Positions 18,100 through 27,452 are shown, counted from the stretch's first letter. The stretch is 64,000 bases of DNA from Sphingomonadaceae bacterium 3R27C6 (GCA_005503215.1 SCNS01000005.1:62001-126000); one strand, 5' to 3'. Numbers and translations are program-made. The notes: a model not told the origin generated them from the sequence alone.

Positions 18100-21000
18100 A
18101 TGAAAATGGGCACCAACCCCTCGGTGTTTCTGACTGTGACAGCCTCGGTGATCGCGCTCGCGGCTTCGCCCGCGACGGCGCAGACGAGCGGCGACGACAT
18201 CGTCGTCACGGGCTCGCGCATCGCGAAGAGCGAATTCACCAGCGCCGACCCGATTCAGGTCATCGACCCTGAGAGCGCGAAGCTGCAGGGGCAGGTCCAG
18301 CTTGCCGATGTGCTGCGGTCGACGCCGGCGGCGCAGGGATCGATCCAGATCACTTCGGCGATCTCGAACCGCTTCGTCGCCAATGGCGGCAACGATGTGC
18401 AGACGGTGTCGCTGCGCGGGCTCGGTGCCGAGCGGACGCTCGTGCTGATCAACGGCCGGCGGGCGGGACCCGCAGGAATCCGCGGCGCGGTCGCGCCGTT
18501 CGACCTCAATGTCCTGCCGCTGTCGGTGGTGCGCCAGGTCGAGGTGCTCAAGACCGGCGCCTCGTCGATCTATGGCTCGGACGCGGTTGCCGGCGTGGTC
18601 AACATCCTGACCCGTAACGATCTCGACGGGTTCGAAGGCGGCGGCTTTTCGTCGATCACCGAACATGGCGGCGGCGAGAGCTATGGCGCCGACGCGAGCT
18701 TCGGCAAAAAGTTCGATCGCGGTCACATCTTCGCGACGGTCGATGTTTTCCGCCAGCAGAATCTGACGCGCCGCGATCGCGGCTTTCTCTTCTGTTCCGA
18801 AGAATATCTGAAGCGCGAGGCCGACGGCAGCCGCGCCGATATCGTCGATTTCCGCACCGGCCGCCCGGCGTGCAGCAGCACTCAGGGCAACCAGATCGCG
18901 TTCAGCGACTTTTCGGGGGTCAACCAGAATGGCGTCCCGACCTTTGGTCCCGGGCTGATCGCGCCGAACGGACAGGCGATCTTGTCGGGCCAATATGGCA
19001 GCGAGTTCGCGGGGGTCGGCATCCCGATCAATGCGTATAACCGGATCGGGGTGTTCGGCCCCGCCAATTTCTTCGGGGTCAATTTCGACGGCCCGTCGAC
19101 CGGCGCACTCAACCAGTTCGAGCCGGTCGAGCAGGATATGGACGTGTTTTCGGGCGTGCGCCGGATCAGCGCCTTTGTCGAGGGCGCCTATGATGTGACC
19201 GAAGGCATCACCGCCTATGGCGAATTCCTGTTCAGCAACCGCAAGTCGCACAACAATGGCTTCCAGCGGATCGAACTTCAGCAATTCACCGGCGCATCGA
19301 TGCTGCCCTTCTTCCTGTGCAACCCGGCGGCGAACAATTGCCGCCCTACCGACAGGGGCGATCCGTTCAACGCCGAGTTCGGCGGCAACATCATCCTGCG
19401 CCCGCGCGTGCTGGTGAAGACCGAAAGCCAGGCCGACGTCGATTATTATCGCGGCGTATTCGGTCTGCGCGGCGAGTTCGGCGGCGGGTGGAAATGGGAT
19501 GTGAGCGGCCAGCACAGCCGGTCGGACGCGAGCTATACGCAAGACGTCATCTATCAGGACGCGATCGCGTCGCAGACCTTGCGCACGCGCTCGTGCGCCG
19601 GCACCACGACGGCGATCCGCGGGGTGCCGTGCATCGATATCGACTTTACCGACCCGCGCGTGCTGCGCGGCGATTTCACGCCCGCCGAGCGGGCTTTCCT
19701 GATCGGGCGCGAGACGGGTCGAACCTTGTTCAAGCAGACCTCGGCCGAGGCGCTGCTCACGGGCAAGCTGTTCAACCTGCCCGCGGGGCCGGTCGGCGCG
19801 GCGTTCGGGGCGAACATCCGCCGCGACGAAATCAACGACACGCCGGGCGAAGCGACGCTCGCGGGCAATGTCGCCAACTTCACGACCTCGGGCATCACCG
19901 CGGGGCGCACCGTGTCGAAGGAAATCTTCGGCGAGGTCGAGGTGCCTTTGCTCGAAGGCGTGCCGATGATCGAGCGGCTGACGCTGTCGGGCGCGGCGCG
20001 CTATACGCATGTCGAGGCGACGCGCCGCGACGGGGTCGAGGACAAGTTCAGCGACACGACGTGGAAGGTCGGCGCCGATTGGGCGGTTACCGACTGGCTG
20101 CGCTTCCGCGGCACCTGGGGCACCTCGTTTCGCGCGCCCGCGCTGTTCGAGCTGTTCCTCAACGACCAGACCGGCTTTCTCGGCCAGCAGACGATCGATC
20201 CGTGCGTCCAGACCGCCGCGCGGCTTGCTTCGGGCGCGATCAGCCAGCGCATCTTCGACAACTGCGCCGCCGACGGCATTGCTCCCAATTTCGCCGGCGG
20301 AATCCGCCCCGCGACGATCGTATCGGGCGGTGGTATCGGCCGGCTTCGCCCGGAAACCTCGACCGCCAAGACGGTGTCGGTGATTCTGACCCCCGATTTG
20401 TCGGGCGCGCTTTGGGGCGGGCTCCGCACGCGGCTTGCGGTCGATTATTTCGACATCGAAGTTAGGCAAGAGATCACGTTGCTCGGCGCCGGGAATATCC
20501 TGCGGGGATGTTATGATTCCGATGTCGCCGACGAGCCGTTGTGCGGCCTGTTCACGCGCACCGCGACTGGTCCCGACCGGCAGAGCATCGCGAGCGTCAC
20601 CGACCGCTATGTCAACATCAGCCGCCAGCGGAACCGCGGCGTCGACCTGTCGCTCGCGGTCGATCAGGATCTCGGCAATCTCGGTTCACTCGCCTTCCGC
20701 GCGCAGATGACCTGGCAGGTGAAGGACAAGGTTTCGCTCTTTCCCGGCACCGAGGTCGACGACAATGGCAAGATCGGCAATCCGAAGTGGATCGGCGATT
20801 TCAACCTCGGCTGGATGAAGGATGGCTGGACACTGTTCTACGGCCTCGACGTCACTGGGGCCGCGTCTAACGAGAAAGACCTGCTCCGCGCACAAGGCGG
20901 CGATGCCTGCCGCACCTCGGGCTTCCGTCCGGGCGGGCGTTTCTGCCCCGACGTCAGCGTGCCCGCGACCTTCTATCACTCGCTGTCGCTGAGCCGCGAC

Positions 21001-21177
21001 GTCGCCGAGCGTTTCCGCATCACGCTGGGGGTTGCGAACCTGTTCGACACCCCGCCCCCGCGCGTGTCGACCGTCGTCACCGCGACGCCGCCGGTGATCG
21101 GGCAGGCCCCGGCATTCGGCACGCAGTACGACTATCTCGGCCGCCGTTTCTTCCTGAGCGTGCGCGGCAGCCTGTAA
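18100..21177 (+). CDS. TonB-dependent outer-membrane receptor
   Basis: A 1025-residue outer-membrane active transporter. Signal peptide (SVIALAASPATAQ), then a TonB-box-like DDIVVTGSRI, a plug domain with SLRGLGAERTLVLINGRR and GSDAVAGVVNILT, and a 22-strand barrel ending in a C-terminal aromatic-rich strand (YDYLGRRFFLSVRGSL). The in-frame extension back to 17581 overlaps hisE and is spurious; ATG 18100 begins the signal peptide. Cys pairs in the extracellular loops (for example FLCNPAANNC, RSCAGTTTAIRGVPC) suggest disulfides. The ligand is unknown and no linked uptake gene suggests one. Confidence 0.9.
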   Translation: MKMGTNPSVFLTVTASVIALAASPATAQTSGDDIVVTGSRIAKSEFTSADPIQVIDPESAKLQGQVQLADVLRSTPAAQGSIQITSAISNRFVANGGNDVQTVSLRGLGAERTLVLINGRRAGPAGIRGAVAPFDLNVLPLSVVRQVEVLKTGASSIYGSDAVAGVVNILTRNDLDGFEGGGFSSITEHGGGESYGADASFGKKFDRGHIFATVDVFRQQNLTRRDRGFLFCSEEYLKREADGSRADIVDFRTGRPACSSTQGNQIAFSDFSGVNQNGVPTFGPGLIAPNGQAILSGQYGSEFAGVGIPINAYNRIGVFGPANFFGVNFDGPSTGALNQFEPVEQDMDVFSGVRRISAFVEGAYDVTEGITAYGEFLFSNRKSHNNGFQRIELQQFTGASMLPFFLCNPAANNCRPTDRGDPFNAEFGGNIILRPRVLVKTESQADVDYYRGVFGLRGEFGGGWKWDVSGQHSRSDASYTQDVIYQDAIASQTLRTRSCAGTTTAIRGVPCIDIDFTDPRVLRGDFTPAERAFLIGRETGRTLFKQTSAEALLTGKLFNLPAGPVGAAFGANIRRDEINDTPGEATLAGNVANFTTSGITAGRTVSKEIFGEVEVPLLEGVPMIERLTLSGAARYTHVEATRRDGVEDKFSDTTWKVGADWAVTDWLRFRGTWGTSFRAPALFELFLNDQTGFLGQQTIDPCVQTAARLASGAISQRIFDNCAADGIAPNFAGGIRPATIVSGGGIGRLRPETSTAKTVSVILTPDLSGALWGGLRTRLAVDYFDIEVRQEITLLGAGNILRGCYDSDVADEPLCGLFTRTATGPDRQSIASVTDRYVNISRQRNRGVDLSLAVDQDLGNLGSLAFRAQMTWQVKDKVSLFPGTEVDDNGKIGNPKWIGDFNLGWMKDGWTLFYGLDVTGAASNEKDLLRAQGGDACRTSGFRPGGRFCPDVSVPATFYHSLSLSRDVAERFRITLGVANLFDTPPPRVSTVVTATPPVIGQAPAFGTQYDYLGRRFFLSVRGSL

Positions 21178-21217
21178 GCCTCTGGACAAGCCCGCGCTCC
21201 TCTGGTGAAGCGCGGGC

Positions 21218-21931
21218 ATGTCCGAGGTCAAATTGCATCCCGACTGGCTCGCGCGCATCGGCGGCGAGTTCGAGCAGCCCTATATGGCGGCGCTCAAGGC
21301 GTTTCTCGGCGCCGAGCGCGAGAAGGGCAAGGCGATCTATCCGCGCCCGCGCGACTGGTTCGCCGCGCTCGACGCGACGCCGCCGCAGGATGTGCGCGTC
21401 GTGATCCTCGGGCAGGATCCCTATCATGGGCCGGGGCAGGCGCATGGGCTGTGCTTTTCGGTCCAGCCGGGGGTGCGCACGCCGCCGAGCCTCGTCAACA
21501 TCTACAAGGAAATGCAGAGCGACCTCGGCATAGCGCGTGCCGCGCACGGCTATCTCAAGCATTGGGCCGAACAGGGCGTGCTGCTGCTCAACAATTGCCT
21601 GACCGTCGAGGCAGGGATGGCGGCGTCGCATCAGGGCAAGGGGTGGGAGAAGTTCACCGACGCCGTCGTCGCGGCGGTCGCCGCCGACCCGGCGCCGAAG
21701 GTCTTCATCCTGTGGGGCAGCCATGCGCAGAAGAAGGCGGCGAATGTGCAGGGACTGGGGGCGGGCAGCCCGCACCTGATCCTGCGCGCGCCGCATCCCT
21801 CGCCCTTGTCGGCGCACAACGGCTTTTTCGGATCGCGGCCGTTCAGCCAGACGAATGCGTTTCTGGAAGCGCATGGACGGGGTGCGATCGACTGGCGGCT
21901 GCCCGAAACGGCGGATATCGCCGCCGAATGA
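21218..21931 (+). CDS. ung: Uracil-DNA glycosylase, family 1
   Basis: Removes uracil from DNA in base-excision repair. A 237-residue protein with the water-activating motif GQDPYHGP (Asp67), the Phe-stacking segment [15 protein letters not shown] and the Leu-intercalation motif [13 protein letters not shown] near the C terminus. Its stop codon overlaps the start of the next gene (ATGA), so the two are translationally coupled. Confidence 0.97.
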   Translation: MSEVKLHPDWLARIGGEFEQPYMAALKAFLGAEREKGKAIYPRPRDWFAALDATPPQDVRVVILGQDPYHGPGQAHGLCFSVQPGVRTPPSLVNIYKEMQSDLGIARAAHGYLKHWAEQGVLLLNNCLTVEAGMAASHQGKGWEKFTDAVVAAVAADPAPKVFILWGSHAQKKAANVQGLGAGSPHLILRAPHPSPLSAHNGFFGSRPFSQTNAFLEAHGRGAIDWRLPETADIAAE

Positions 21932-22686
21932 GCTTGCTCGCCGATCCGCTGACGCTGCTGGTGCTCGCTATCGCGGTGATCCTGCTCGGGCTCGCCAAGG
22001 GCGGCTTGTCGGGGGTCGGCGCGCTCGCGACGCCGCTCGTCGCGCTGGTGCTGCCGCCGACGATCGCCGCCGCGCTGCTGCTCCCGATATTGATCGTGCA
22101 GGACGTCGTCAGCGTCTGGTCGTTCCGCAAAACGTGGGACGGGTGGGTCATCGCATGGATGCTCCCCGGCGCCGCGGTCGGGATCGCCGCGGGCTATTTT
22201 TACGCCGAGCGCGTCGACGAGGCGAAGCTGATGGCCGCGCTCGGCGCGATCACGCTGGCGTTCGGGCTCTATCGCTTGTGGGTCGAGCGCGGCGGGCGCG
22301 TCGTCGCGGCGTCGACATCGCCGGGCTGGGTCGGCAGCCTGTTCGGGGTCGCGACGGGTTTCACCAGCCAGATCGCGCATGCGGGCGGGCCGCCGTTCCA
22401 GATGTGGGTGACGCCGCGGCGCCTGCCGCATCTCGTCTTCGTCGGGACGAGCTCGATCCTGTTCGCGGCGATCAACTGGATGAAGGTGCCCGCCTATATC
22501 GCGCTCGGCGCCTTTCCGCACGAGGTGCTCGTCGCCGCGGTGCTGCTGATGCCGCTCGCGATCGTCTCGACCCTGCTCACCGTGCGCTGGCTGAAACGGA
22601 TCGATGGCGCGCGTTTCTATGTTATCATCTACCTGCTGATGGTGCTGCTCGGCGCCAAGCTGGTCTGGGACGGGCTGGCGGGATAG
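21928..22686 (+). CDS. TauE/SafE family membrane permease
   Basis: A 252-residue inner-membrane protein with about 8 hydrophobic segments and the duplicated TauE/SafE signature: [16 protein letters not shown] in the first half and [17 protein letters not shown] in the second. The family exports sulfite, sulfoacetate or related organic anions. Start at ATG 21928 overlaps the ung stop. Substrate cannot be inferred from the neighbours. Confidence 0.9.
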   Translation: MSLLADPLTLLVLAIAVILLGLAKGGLSGVGALATPLVALVLPPTIAAALLLPILIVQDVVSVWSFRKTWDGWVIAWMLPGAAVGIAAGYFYAERVDEAKLMAALGAITLAFGLYRLWVERGGRVVAASTSPGWVGSLFGVATGFTSQIAHAGGPPFQMWVTPRRLPHLVFVGTSSILFAAINWMKVPAYIALGAFPHEVLVAAVLLMPLAIVSTLLTVRWLKRIDGARFYVIIYLLMVLLGAKLVWDGLAG

Positions 22687-22763
22687 AGGGCGACGTGCGC
22701 GGACAATAGGCGTAGATTGGCTGCAGGTGGACATTGGCGTCCGCTGCCTCGAAGGGTATGACC

Positions 22764-22895
22764 ATGGCAAAGGGCCAGAAGAAATCGACCCGCGAAATCC
22801 GCAAGCCCAAGGCGGAAAAGAACAAGAAGCCCAATGCGAGCAATCCGTCGACCAAGGCGGGAGTGGTCGAGGGGCTCGACAATATGAAGAAATAG
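22764..22895 (+). CDS. Small Lys-rich protein, 43 aa
   Basis: A short basic protein starting MAKGQKKSTREIRKPK and ending GVVEGLDNMKK, of a kind frequent in proteobacterial genomes but without known function. GAAGGG at 22751-22756 sits 7 bases before ATG 22764, so this start is preferred to ATG 22758. The Lys/Arg/Pro-rich middle is probably disordered and may bind nucleic acid. Confidence 0.7.
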   Translation: MAKGQKKSTREIRKPKAEKNKKPNASNPSTKAGVVEGLDNMKK

Positions 22896-22929
22896 CCGCG
22901 ACGGGCGCGTTGGAAGCGAGGATGATTTG

Positions 22930-23208
22930 GTGCAGGCACGGTGGAACGGCGCGGTGATCGCCGACAGCGACGACACGGTGGTCGTCGAAGGCAATCATTA
23001 TTTCCCGCGCGATGCGGTCGATCCGGCTGTTCTCTCGAACAGCGCGACGACAAGCGTTTGCCCGTGGAAGGGGACGGCGCATTACCATCATGTCACCGTG
23101 GGCGGGCAGGTGAATAGCGACGCCGCCTGGTATTATCCGGAGCCCAAGGACGCGGCGGCCGAGATCAGGGATCGCATCGCCTTCTGGAAGGGTGTCGAGG
23201 TCGGCTGA
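22930..23208 (+). CDS. DUF427 domain protein
   Basis: A 93-residue protein matching the DUF427 fold: NGAVIADSDDTVVVEGNHYFP, then SVCPWKGTAHYHHV and DAAWYYPEPK. The conserved CPWKG segment and the Tyr/Trp residues form the presumed ligand pocket. Function unknown. GTG 22930 is 8 bases after GAGG; TTG 22927 is the alternative. It is followed within 8 bases by the DUF188 gene, so the two are cotranscribed. Confidence 0.85.
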   Translation: MQARWNGAVIADSDDTVVVEGNHYFPRDAVDPAVLSNSATTSVCPWKGTAHYHHVTVGGQVNSDAAWYYPEPKDAAAEIRDRIAFWKGVEVG

Positions 23209-23215
23209 TCGTTCG

Positions 23216-23680
23216 ATGGCTGTGGTTCCGCAAATATTGGTCGATGCCGACGCCTGCCCGGTGAAGGACGAGATTTACCGTGTCGCGTGGCGGCACGAGG
23301 TGCCGGTGAAGGTCGTGAGCAACAGCCGGCTGCGCGTGCCCGAACATCCGCTGATCGAACGTGTTGTTGTTTCGGACGGGTTCGACGCCGCCGACGACTG
23401 GATCGCCGCGGCGGCGAACGCGCGGAGCATCGTCGTCACCGCCGACATATTGCTCGCCGATCGCGCGCTCAAGGCGGGGGCGAGCGTGCTCGGCCCCAAT
23501 GGCAAGCCCTTCACCCTCGCGTCGATCGGCCCGGCGATCGCGACGCGCGCGATCATGGCCGACCTGCGTTCGGGAATGAGTGATGCGATGGGCGGGCCGC
23601 CGCCCTTCTCGAAGGCCGACCGTTCGCAATTCCTGCAGGCGCTCGATAGCGCGCTGGTGCGGCTCAAGCGCCAGGCGTAA
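23216..23680 (+). CDS. YaiI/YqxD (DUF188) family protein
   Basis: A 154-residue PIN-like protein. The start QILVDADACPVKDEIYRVA is diagnostic, with acidic residues of a putative nuclease site (DADACP, VTADILLAD) and GPNGKPFT in the middle. The biochemical role is unproven; a metal-dependent nuclease is suggested by fold. ATG 23216 is chosen since upstream in-frame sequence lies inside the DUF427 gene. Confidence 0.88.
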   Translation: MAVVPQILVDADACPVKDEIYRVAWRHEVPVKVVSNSRLRVPEHPLIERVVVSDGFDAADDWIAAAANARSIVVTADILLADRALKAGASVLGPNGKPFTLASIGPAIATRAIMADLRSGMSDAMGGPPPFSKADRSQFLQALDSALVRLKRQA

Positions 23681-23833
23681 ATTTCTTTCTTTTCTTTTCA
23701 GTGCTTTGTGAAATTTCTTCGGCCGAGTGATGGCGATCACGGCCGGGTGATCGGCTGTGCGTCATAAGCGGGGCATCGGGAACGACCCGAGCCCAATTGA
23801 AACACACCGAACCAGTTTGAAAAGGAAATGACC

Positions 23834-24019
23834 ATGACCAAGAAGATGATCCTCGCTCCCGTTCTCGCGCTCACCATTGCCCTGTCGGCGACCCCCGCGA
23901 TGGCGCAGTCGGCGCAGCCCGCACAGGGCGGCATGACGGTGACCTCGAACCCGGTGCAGATCCTGATCGGCCTGCTGCTCCCTGCGGTGCAAAAGGTCCG
24001 CGAAGCCGCGGCGCGCTAA
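23834..24019 (+). CDS. Small secreted protein with a DUF1559-prepilin-like C-terminal segment
   Basis: A 61-residue protein: signal peptide (MILAPVLALTIALSATPAMAQ), a short Gln/Ala/Gly linker, and then a C-terminal amphipathic segment ILIGLLLPAVQKVREAAAR followed at once by the stop. That last segment is the same as the stretch that follows the ELLVVIAIIA core in planctomycete DUF1559 prepilins, which is surprising here. ATG 23834 is 8 bases from AAGGA and preferred to ATG 23828. Downstream there is a strong terminator, so it is probably a highly expressed single gene. Function unknown. Confidence 0.65.
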   Translation: MTKKMILAPVLALTIALSATPAMAQSAQPAQGGMTVTSNPVQILIGLLLPAVQKVREAAAR

Positions 24020-24069
24020 ACCCGCTACCGATTTTCGTTTCCGGGCCCGCCACCACGCCGGACCGGAAC

Positions 24070-24112
24070 ACAGCCCTCCCGCCCCTGCGACCCAGGCGGG
24101 AGGGCTGTTTTG
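24070..24112 (+). terminator. Rho-independent terminator
   Basis: A 14-base stem (24070-24083 with 24095-24108) followed by TTTT, downstream of the small secreted protein. Confidence 0.88.
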
Positions 24113-24133
24113 ATTCGGGTGGTGTTGCGGCGA

Positions 24134-24355
24134 TCAGTTCCCCGCGCGCCGGTGCATAACAAAAGCGAGCAGCAGGACGACCGAGATCACGCCGACCAGC
24201 ATGCCCGCGGTGGTCGTCACCATCGTGATCGAACCCGCCGGATCGTTCGAATTCCACGCCCCGCTTTGCGTCCGGTCGATCATCCACCAGGCGCCGGCGA
24301 CGACGATGAGGTCGAGCAGGACCAGCCCGAGCAGCGCGCGTGTCGATTTTTTCAT
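24134..24355 (-). CDS. Small two-TM membrane protein, 73 aa
   Basis: A short inner-membrane protein with two hydrophobic helices (LLGLVLLDLIVVAGAWWMI and TTTAGMLVGVISVVLLLAFVM) joined by a polar loop and ending in basic HRRAGN. ATG 24355 is preceded by GGGAGGGG; a longer frame back to 24478 overlaps the divergent hydrolase gene and is rejected. No known family recognised. Confidence 0.68.
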   Translation of the reverse strand: MKKSTRALLGLVLLDLIVVAGAWWMIDRTQSGAWNSNDPAGSITMVTTTAGMLVGVISVVLLLAFVMHRRAGN

Positions 24356-24455
24356 GAAATTTCCCCTCCCGAAATCCCGCCGGCTTTCTTCGCTGTCGGG
24401 TATCTGCCGGGCATGGTAGCTTCGGGTATCGCGAAATTCTACAGGAGTCGGGACC

Positions 24456-25145
24456 ATGGCGGCGCTTCCTACGATCATCCTCGTTCACGGCTTCTGGGGC
24501 GGCGCGGCGCATTGGGCGAAGGCGATCGTCGAGCTCGACAGGCTGGGACACAAAGACATGCGCGCGGTCGAACTGCCGCTGACCTCGCTCGCGGGCGACG
24601 CCGCGCGGACGCGCCAGATCGCGGCGCAGGCCGGCGGGCCGGTGCTGCTCGTCGGGCACAGCTATGGCGGCGCGGTGATCACCGAGGCGGGGACCGCGCC
24701 GAATGTCGCGGGGCTCGTCTATATCGCCGCCTTCGCACCCGATGCGGGCGAAAGCCCCGGCGCGCTGACGCAGCAGCATCCGCCCGCGGGCGCGGTGAAC
24801 CTCGCGCCCGACGGCGACGGCTATCTCTGGGTCAAGCCCGACAAGTTCCACGAAAGCTTTTGCCAGGATATGAGTGCCGACGAGGCGCTGGTGATGGCGG
24901 TGACGCAAAAGGCGCCGCTTGCGTCGACCTTTGGCGAGGCGATAAGCGATCCGGCGTGGCGGTCGAAGCCGAGCTGGTATCAGATTTCGAGCGAAGACCG
25001 GATGATCGACCCCGCGAACCAGAAGGCGATGTCGGATCGGCTCGGCGCGCGCAAGGTCATCACACTCGACGCCGGACATGCGTCGCTCGCGTCGCGTCCA
25101 GTCGAGGTCGCGGCATTGATCGACGAGGCGGCGCGCAGCCTTTAG
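24456..25145 (+). CDS. Alpha/beta hydrolase
   Basis: A 229-residue soluble alpha/beta-fold hydrolase. The oxyanion region is ILVHGFWGGAAHW, the nucleophile elbow is GHSYGG, and the catalytic His is in LDAGHASLASRP. It resembles the small pimeloyl-ester/salicylate esterase-like group, in which the last His sits in a GH(A/S) turn. AGGAG precedes the start by 8 bases. Substrate unknown. The DUF962 gene follows after 35 bases, likely in one transcript. Confidence 0.88.
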   Translation: MAALPTIILVHGFWGGAAHWAKAIVELDRLGHKDMRAVELPLTSLAGDAARTRQIAAQAGGPVLLVGHSYGGAVITEAGTAPNVAGLVYIAAFAPDAGESPGALTQQHPPAGAVNLAPDGDGYLWVKPDKFHESFCQDMSADEALVMAVTQKAPLASTFGEAISDPAWRSKPSWYQISSEDRMIDPANQKAMSDRLGARKVITLDAGHASLASRPVEVAALIDEAARSL

Positions 25146-25180
25146 TTGACCCGCGCCGCGGCGAGGGGCAGCATCGCGCG

Positions 25181-25513
25181 ATGGCGCGCCAATATACGAC
25201 TTTCGCCGAATTCTGGCCTTTTTACCTGCGCGAGCACAGCAAGGCGTCGACGCGGGCCTTGCATTATGTCGGAACGAGCCTCGTCGTGCTGATCGCGATC
25301 GCCGCTGTAGCGAGCGGGCGATTGGGCTGGTTGATTGCGCTGCCGGTCGCGGGTTATTTCTTCGCGTGGGTCGCGCATTTCGGGGTCGAGAAGAACCGGC
25401 CCGCGACCTTTACCTACCCGCTGTGGAGCCTCGCCGCCGATTTCAAAATGTGGGCGCTGTGGCTGAGCGGGCGGCTGGGGGCAGAACTCGACAAGGCCGG
25501 CGTCAGGCGTTGA
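25181..25513 (+). CDS. DUF962 (Mpo1-like) membrane protein
   Basis: A 110-residue integral membrane protein with the conserved FWPFYLREHSKASTRALHYVGT opening, split here as FYLREHS and HYVGT, two central helices, and the C-terminal HFGVEKNRPATF and PLWSL segments. The His residues match those that bind iron in yeast Mpo1, a dioxygenase of 2-hydroxy fatty acid alpha-oxidation. Whether bacterial members do the same is not established. Confidence 0.85.
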   Translation: MARQYTTFAEFWPFYLREHSKASTRALHYVGTSLVVLIAIAAVASGRLGWLIALPVAGYFFAWVAHFGVEKNRPATFTYPLWSLAADFKMWALWLSGRLGAELDKAGVRR

Positions 25514-25521
25514 CCCTCATT

Positions 25522-25553
25522 TTCGTCATCCCCGCTTTCGCGGGGATGACGAA
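25522..25553. repeat. Perfect intergenic palindrome
   Basis: A perfect 14-base inverted repeat (TTCGTCATCCCCGC / GCGGGGATGACGAA) with loop TTTC. It lies 8 bases after the DUF962 stop. It resembles REP-type GTCATCCCCGC elements and may also act in termination or mRNA stability, though no T-tract follows. Confidence 0.7.
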
Positions 25554-25664
25554 GTTAGGGGATGGGCGCCGTGCGGGAAAATCGATCAGTCTGACCGAAG
25601 GCAGCCTCTGGCACTTGTTGCGAGTCATTCTTAACTTGGTGCTTCGTTCCGCCGGAGATGCGCC

Positions 25665-25868
25665 ATGCCCACCGACCTGATCAAGACCCTCACCTATCTC
25701 TCGATCCACCTGACGATCGGATTCAGCGTCGCCTATGTGATGACCGGATCGGTCGCGCTCGCGGGCGGGATCGCGATCATCGAGCCATGTATCAATGCTG
25801 TCGCATTCTTCTTCCATGAAAAGGCGTGGAAGCGCGTGGGCGCGCGGCGTAAGCTGCTGCCCGCCTGA
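25665..25868 (+). CDS. DUF2061 membrane protein
   Basis: A 67-residue protein with the DUF2061 pattern: KTLTYLSIHLTIGFSVAYVMTGS, a second helix with GGIAIIEPCINAVAFF, and the family-defining HEKAWKR near the C terminus. Two membrane helices predicted. Function unknown. Confidence 0.85.
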   Translation: MPTDLIKTLTYLSIHLTIGFSVAYVMTGSVALAGGIAIIEPCINAVAFFFHEKAWKRVGARRKLLPA

Positions 25869-25927
25869 GGCGCGAGTCCCGGGCCGCATTTCCGCTTACG
25901 CCCCGAACCAACCAAGGAGATACGATC

Positions 25928-26356
25928 ATGACCGTCAATCGCGCATCGGCCCGCTACGAAGGCTTCGGCAAGGAAGGCAAGGGATCGATCACGACCAAGT
26001 CGGGCGTGCTCGACAAGCAGCCCTATGGTTTCGGGACGCGCTTCGAAGGGCAGCCGGGAACCAACCCCGAGGAGCTGATCGCCGCGGCGCATGCGGCGTG
26101 CTTCACGATGGCGCTGTCGTTCGGCCTCGCGCGCGCGGGCTATTCGGGCGACACGCTGGAGACGAGCGCGGCGGTGACGCTGGAGCAGCAGGACGGCGGC
26201 TTTACAATCACCAAATCGGCGCTGACGCTGACCGGCAAGGTGCCGGGGATCGGCGCCGACGAATTCGCGAAGATCGCCGAAGAGGCCGAGAAGAATTGCC
26301 CGGTGTCGAAGCTGCTCAACTGCGAAATCACATTGGAGCACAATCTGGAGGTTTAA
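25928..26356 (+). CDS. OsmC-family peroxiredoxin
   Basis: A 142-residue thiol peroxidase of the OsmC family, reducing organic hydroperoxides. It contains PGTNPEELIAAAHAACFTMALS with the peroxidatic Cys and, about 75 residues later, NCPVSKLLN with the resolving Cys. A clear AGGAG lies 10 bases upstream. Its 3' end overlaps the convergent 2H phosphoesterase gene by 4 bases. Confidence 0.93.
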   Translation: MTVNRASARYEGFGKEGKGSITTKSGVLDKQPYGFGTRFEGQPGTNPEELIAAAHAACFTMALSFGLARAGYSGDTLETSAAVTLEQQDGGFTITKSALTLTGKVPGIGADEFAKIAEEAEKNCPVSKLLNCEITLEHNLEV

Positions 26357-26940
26357 GCGGCGCGCCGCAGCGGTGCGGGCAGTTCGTCGGCCATGAAGCC
26401 GAAGCTGCCTTGCGCCGGGGGCTCCAATGTCCAGCTTTGCAGCACGCGGTGGCGGCGATGGCCGATATGGCTTTCGATGAGCACGAGGTCCTGCGGCGCC
26501 CAGTTCCATGCGATCGGAACGGGGTCGAATTCGCATGTCCCATAGCCGAGCGTGATGTGCGGGCGGAGGCCGGATTTGCGATGCATCGGTTCGATGCGCT
26601 GCGCCGCGAGGCGCGCGACAATCGCGTCATAGGTCTGGCGGATCGCGCCGGTGCTGCCGACGGTGATCAGTTCGGCGCCCGCGCCGCGCGACACGATGCG
26701 TCCGAAGGGGATCGGGGCGGCGGCCGGGAGACCGGGGGTGAACGCCTTGGCGACCTGACCGCGCAGGAAAGGTTGCGGCTCGATCGTCTCGGCGATCGTG
26801 CAGAGCGTCAGATGGTAAAGCTGGGGCTTCAGCCCCGCAAACAGATCGCCCGAAACGGGCGGCAATTGGCGCGCGAGCCAACCGGCGCGGTCGGCACTTA
26901 CCTGAAAACCCAGGAAATAGCGGAACATCGGGTCCATCAT
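26353..26940 (-). CDS. 2'-5' RNA ligase-like 2H phosphoesterase
   Basis: A 195-residue member of the 2H phosphoesterase superfamily (LigT/ThpR-like), acting on 2'-5' or cyclic phosphodiesters. Both catalytic HxTx motifs are present, HLTL around residue 43 and HITL around residue 128. It belongs to a different branch from the two sister proteins at 31290 and 36023. Physiological substrate unknown. Confidence 0.85.
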   Translation of the reverse strand: MMDPMFRYFLGFQVSADRAGWLARQLPPVSGDLFAGLKPQLYHLTLCTIAETIEPQPFLRGQVAKAFTPGLPAAAPIPFGRIVSRGAGAELITVGSTGAIRQTYDAIVARLAAQRIEPMHRKSGLRPHITLGYGTCEFDPVPIAWNWAPQDLVLIESHIGHRRHRVLQSWTLEPPAQGSFGFMADELPAPLRRAA

Positions 26941-27008
26941 CCATTCCTCCGAATCGGATCAATGTTCCTATTATGTTCTCATCGAGAGTGAGAGTCGAAT
27001 CCTTCCCG

Positions 27009-27452
27009 CTATTCGCTCTCGATCGCCATCCGCGTCACATGGATATAGGTCGCCTGCCAGCTGTCGCCGTGGCGCTTGAAAATATCGGTGAAGCGGATGC
27101 GAACGCGGAAGGGTTTGCCCGCCGAGCGGCCGGACAGGATCGTCTCGGCGCTCGCGAGACCCGCATCCTCGCCGAGCGGCAGGATCACGCGGTCGCGGAG
27201 CGTGACGGGATCATAATCGTCGTCGGCGCCGGTCCAGCCGTCGATGAAAAACGCCTTTCCATACCGTTTCCCACTGCCGTCGATAAAGACGAGATCGTCA
27301 GCGACCATGCGACCCAGCGCGGCGCGATCCTGCGCGATCTGCGCCGCGTCGAAGGCATCGGCAAAGGCGCGCAAGTCCGAGGCAGCATCGCGTGCCTGGG
27401 CCGGGGTCAGGATCAGCGCCGAGGCGATGGCGACCGCGCAAGTTTTTCGCAT
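27009..27452 (-). CDS. Exported NTF2-like (DUF4440) protein
   Basis: A 147-residue protein with signal peptide (CAVAIASALILTPAQA), then an NTF2-like cone domain: LRAFADAFDAAQIAQDRAALGRMVADDLVFIDGSG, shown here by its ends LRAFADAF and DDLVFIDG, followed by VRIRFTDIFKRHGDSW and YIHVTRMAIE. Such SnoaL/DUF4440 proteins are often small binding or isomerase domains; no catalytic role can be assigned. It lies 48 bases downstream of the unknown exported protein gene. Confidence 0.8.
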   Translation of the reverse strand: MRKTCAVAIASALILTPAQARDAASDLRAFADAFDAAQIAQDRAALGRMVADDLVFIDGSGKRYGKAFFIDGWTGADDDYDPVTLRDRVILPLGEDAGLASAETILSGRSAGKPFRVRIRFTDIFKRHGDSWQATYIHVTRMAIESE

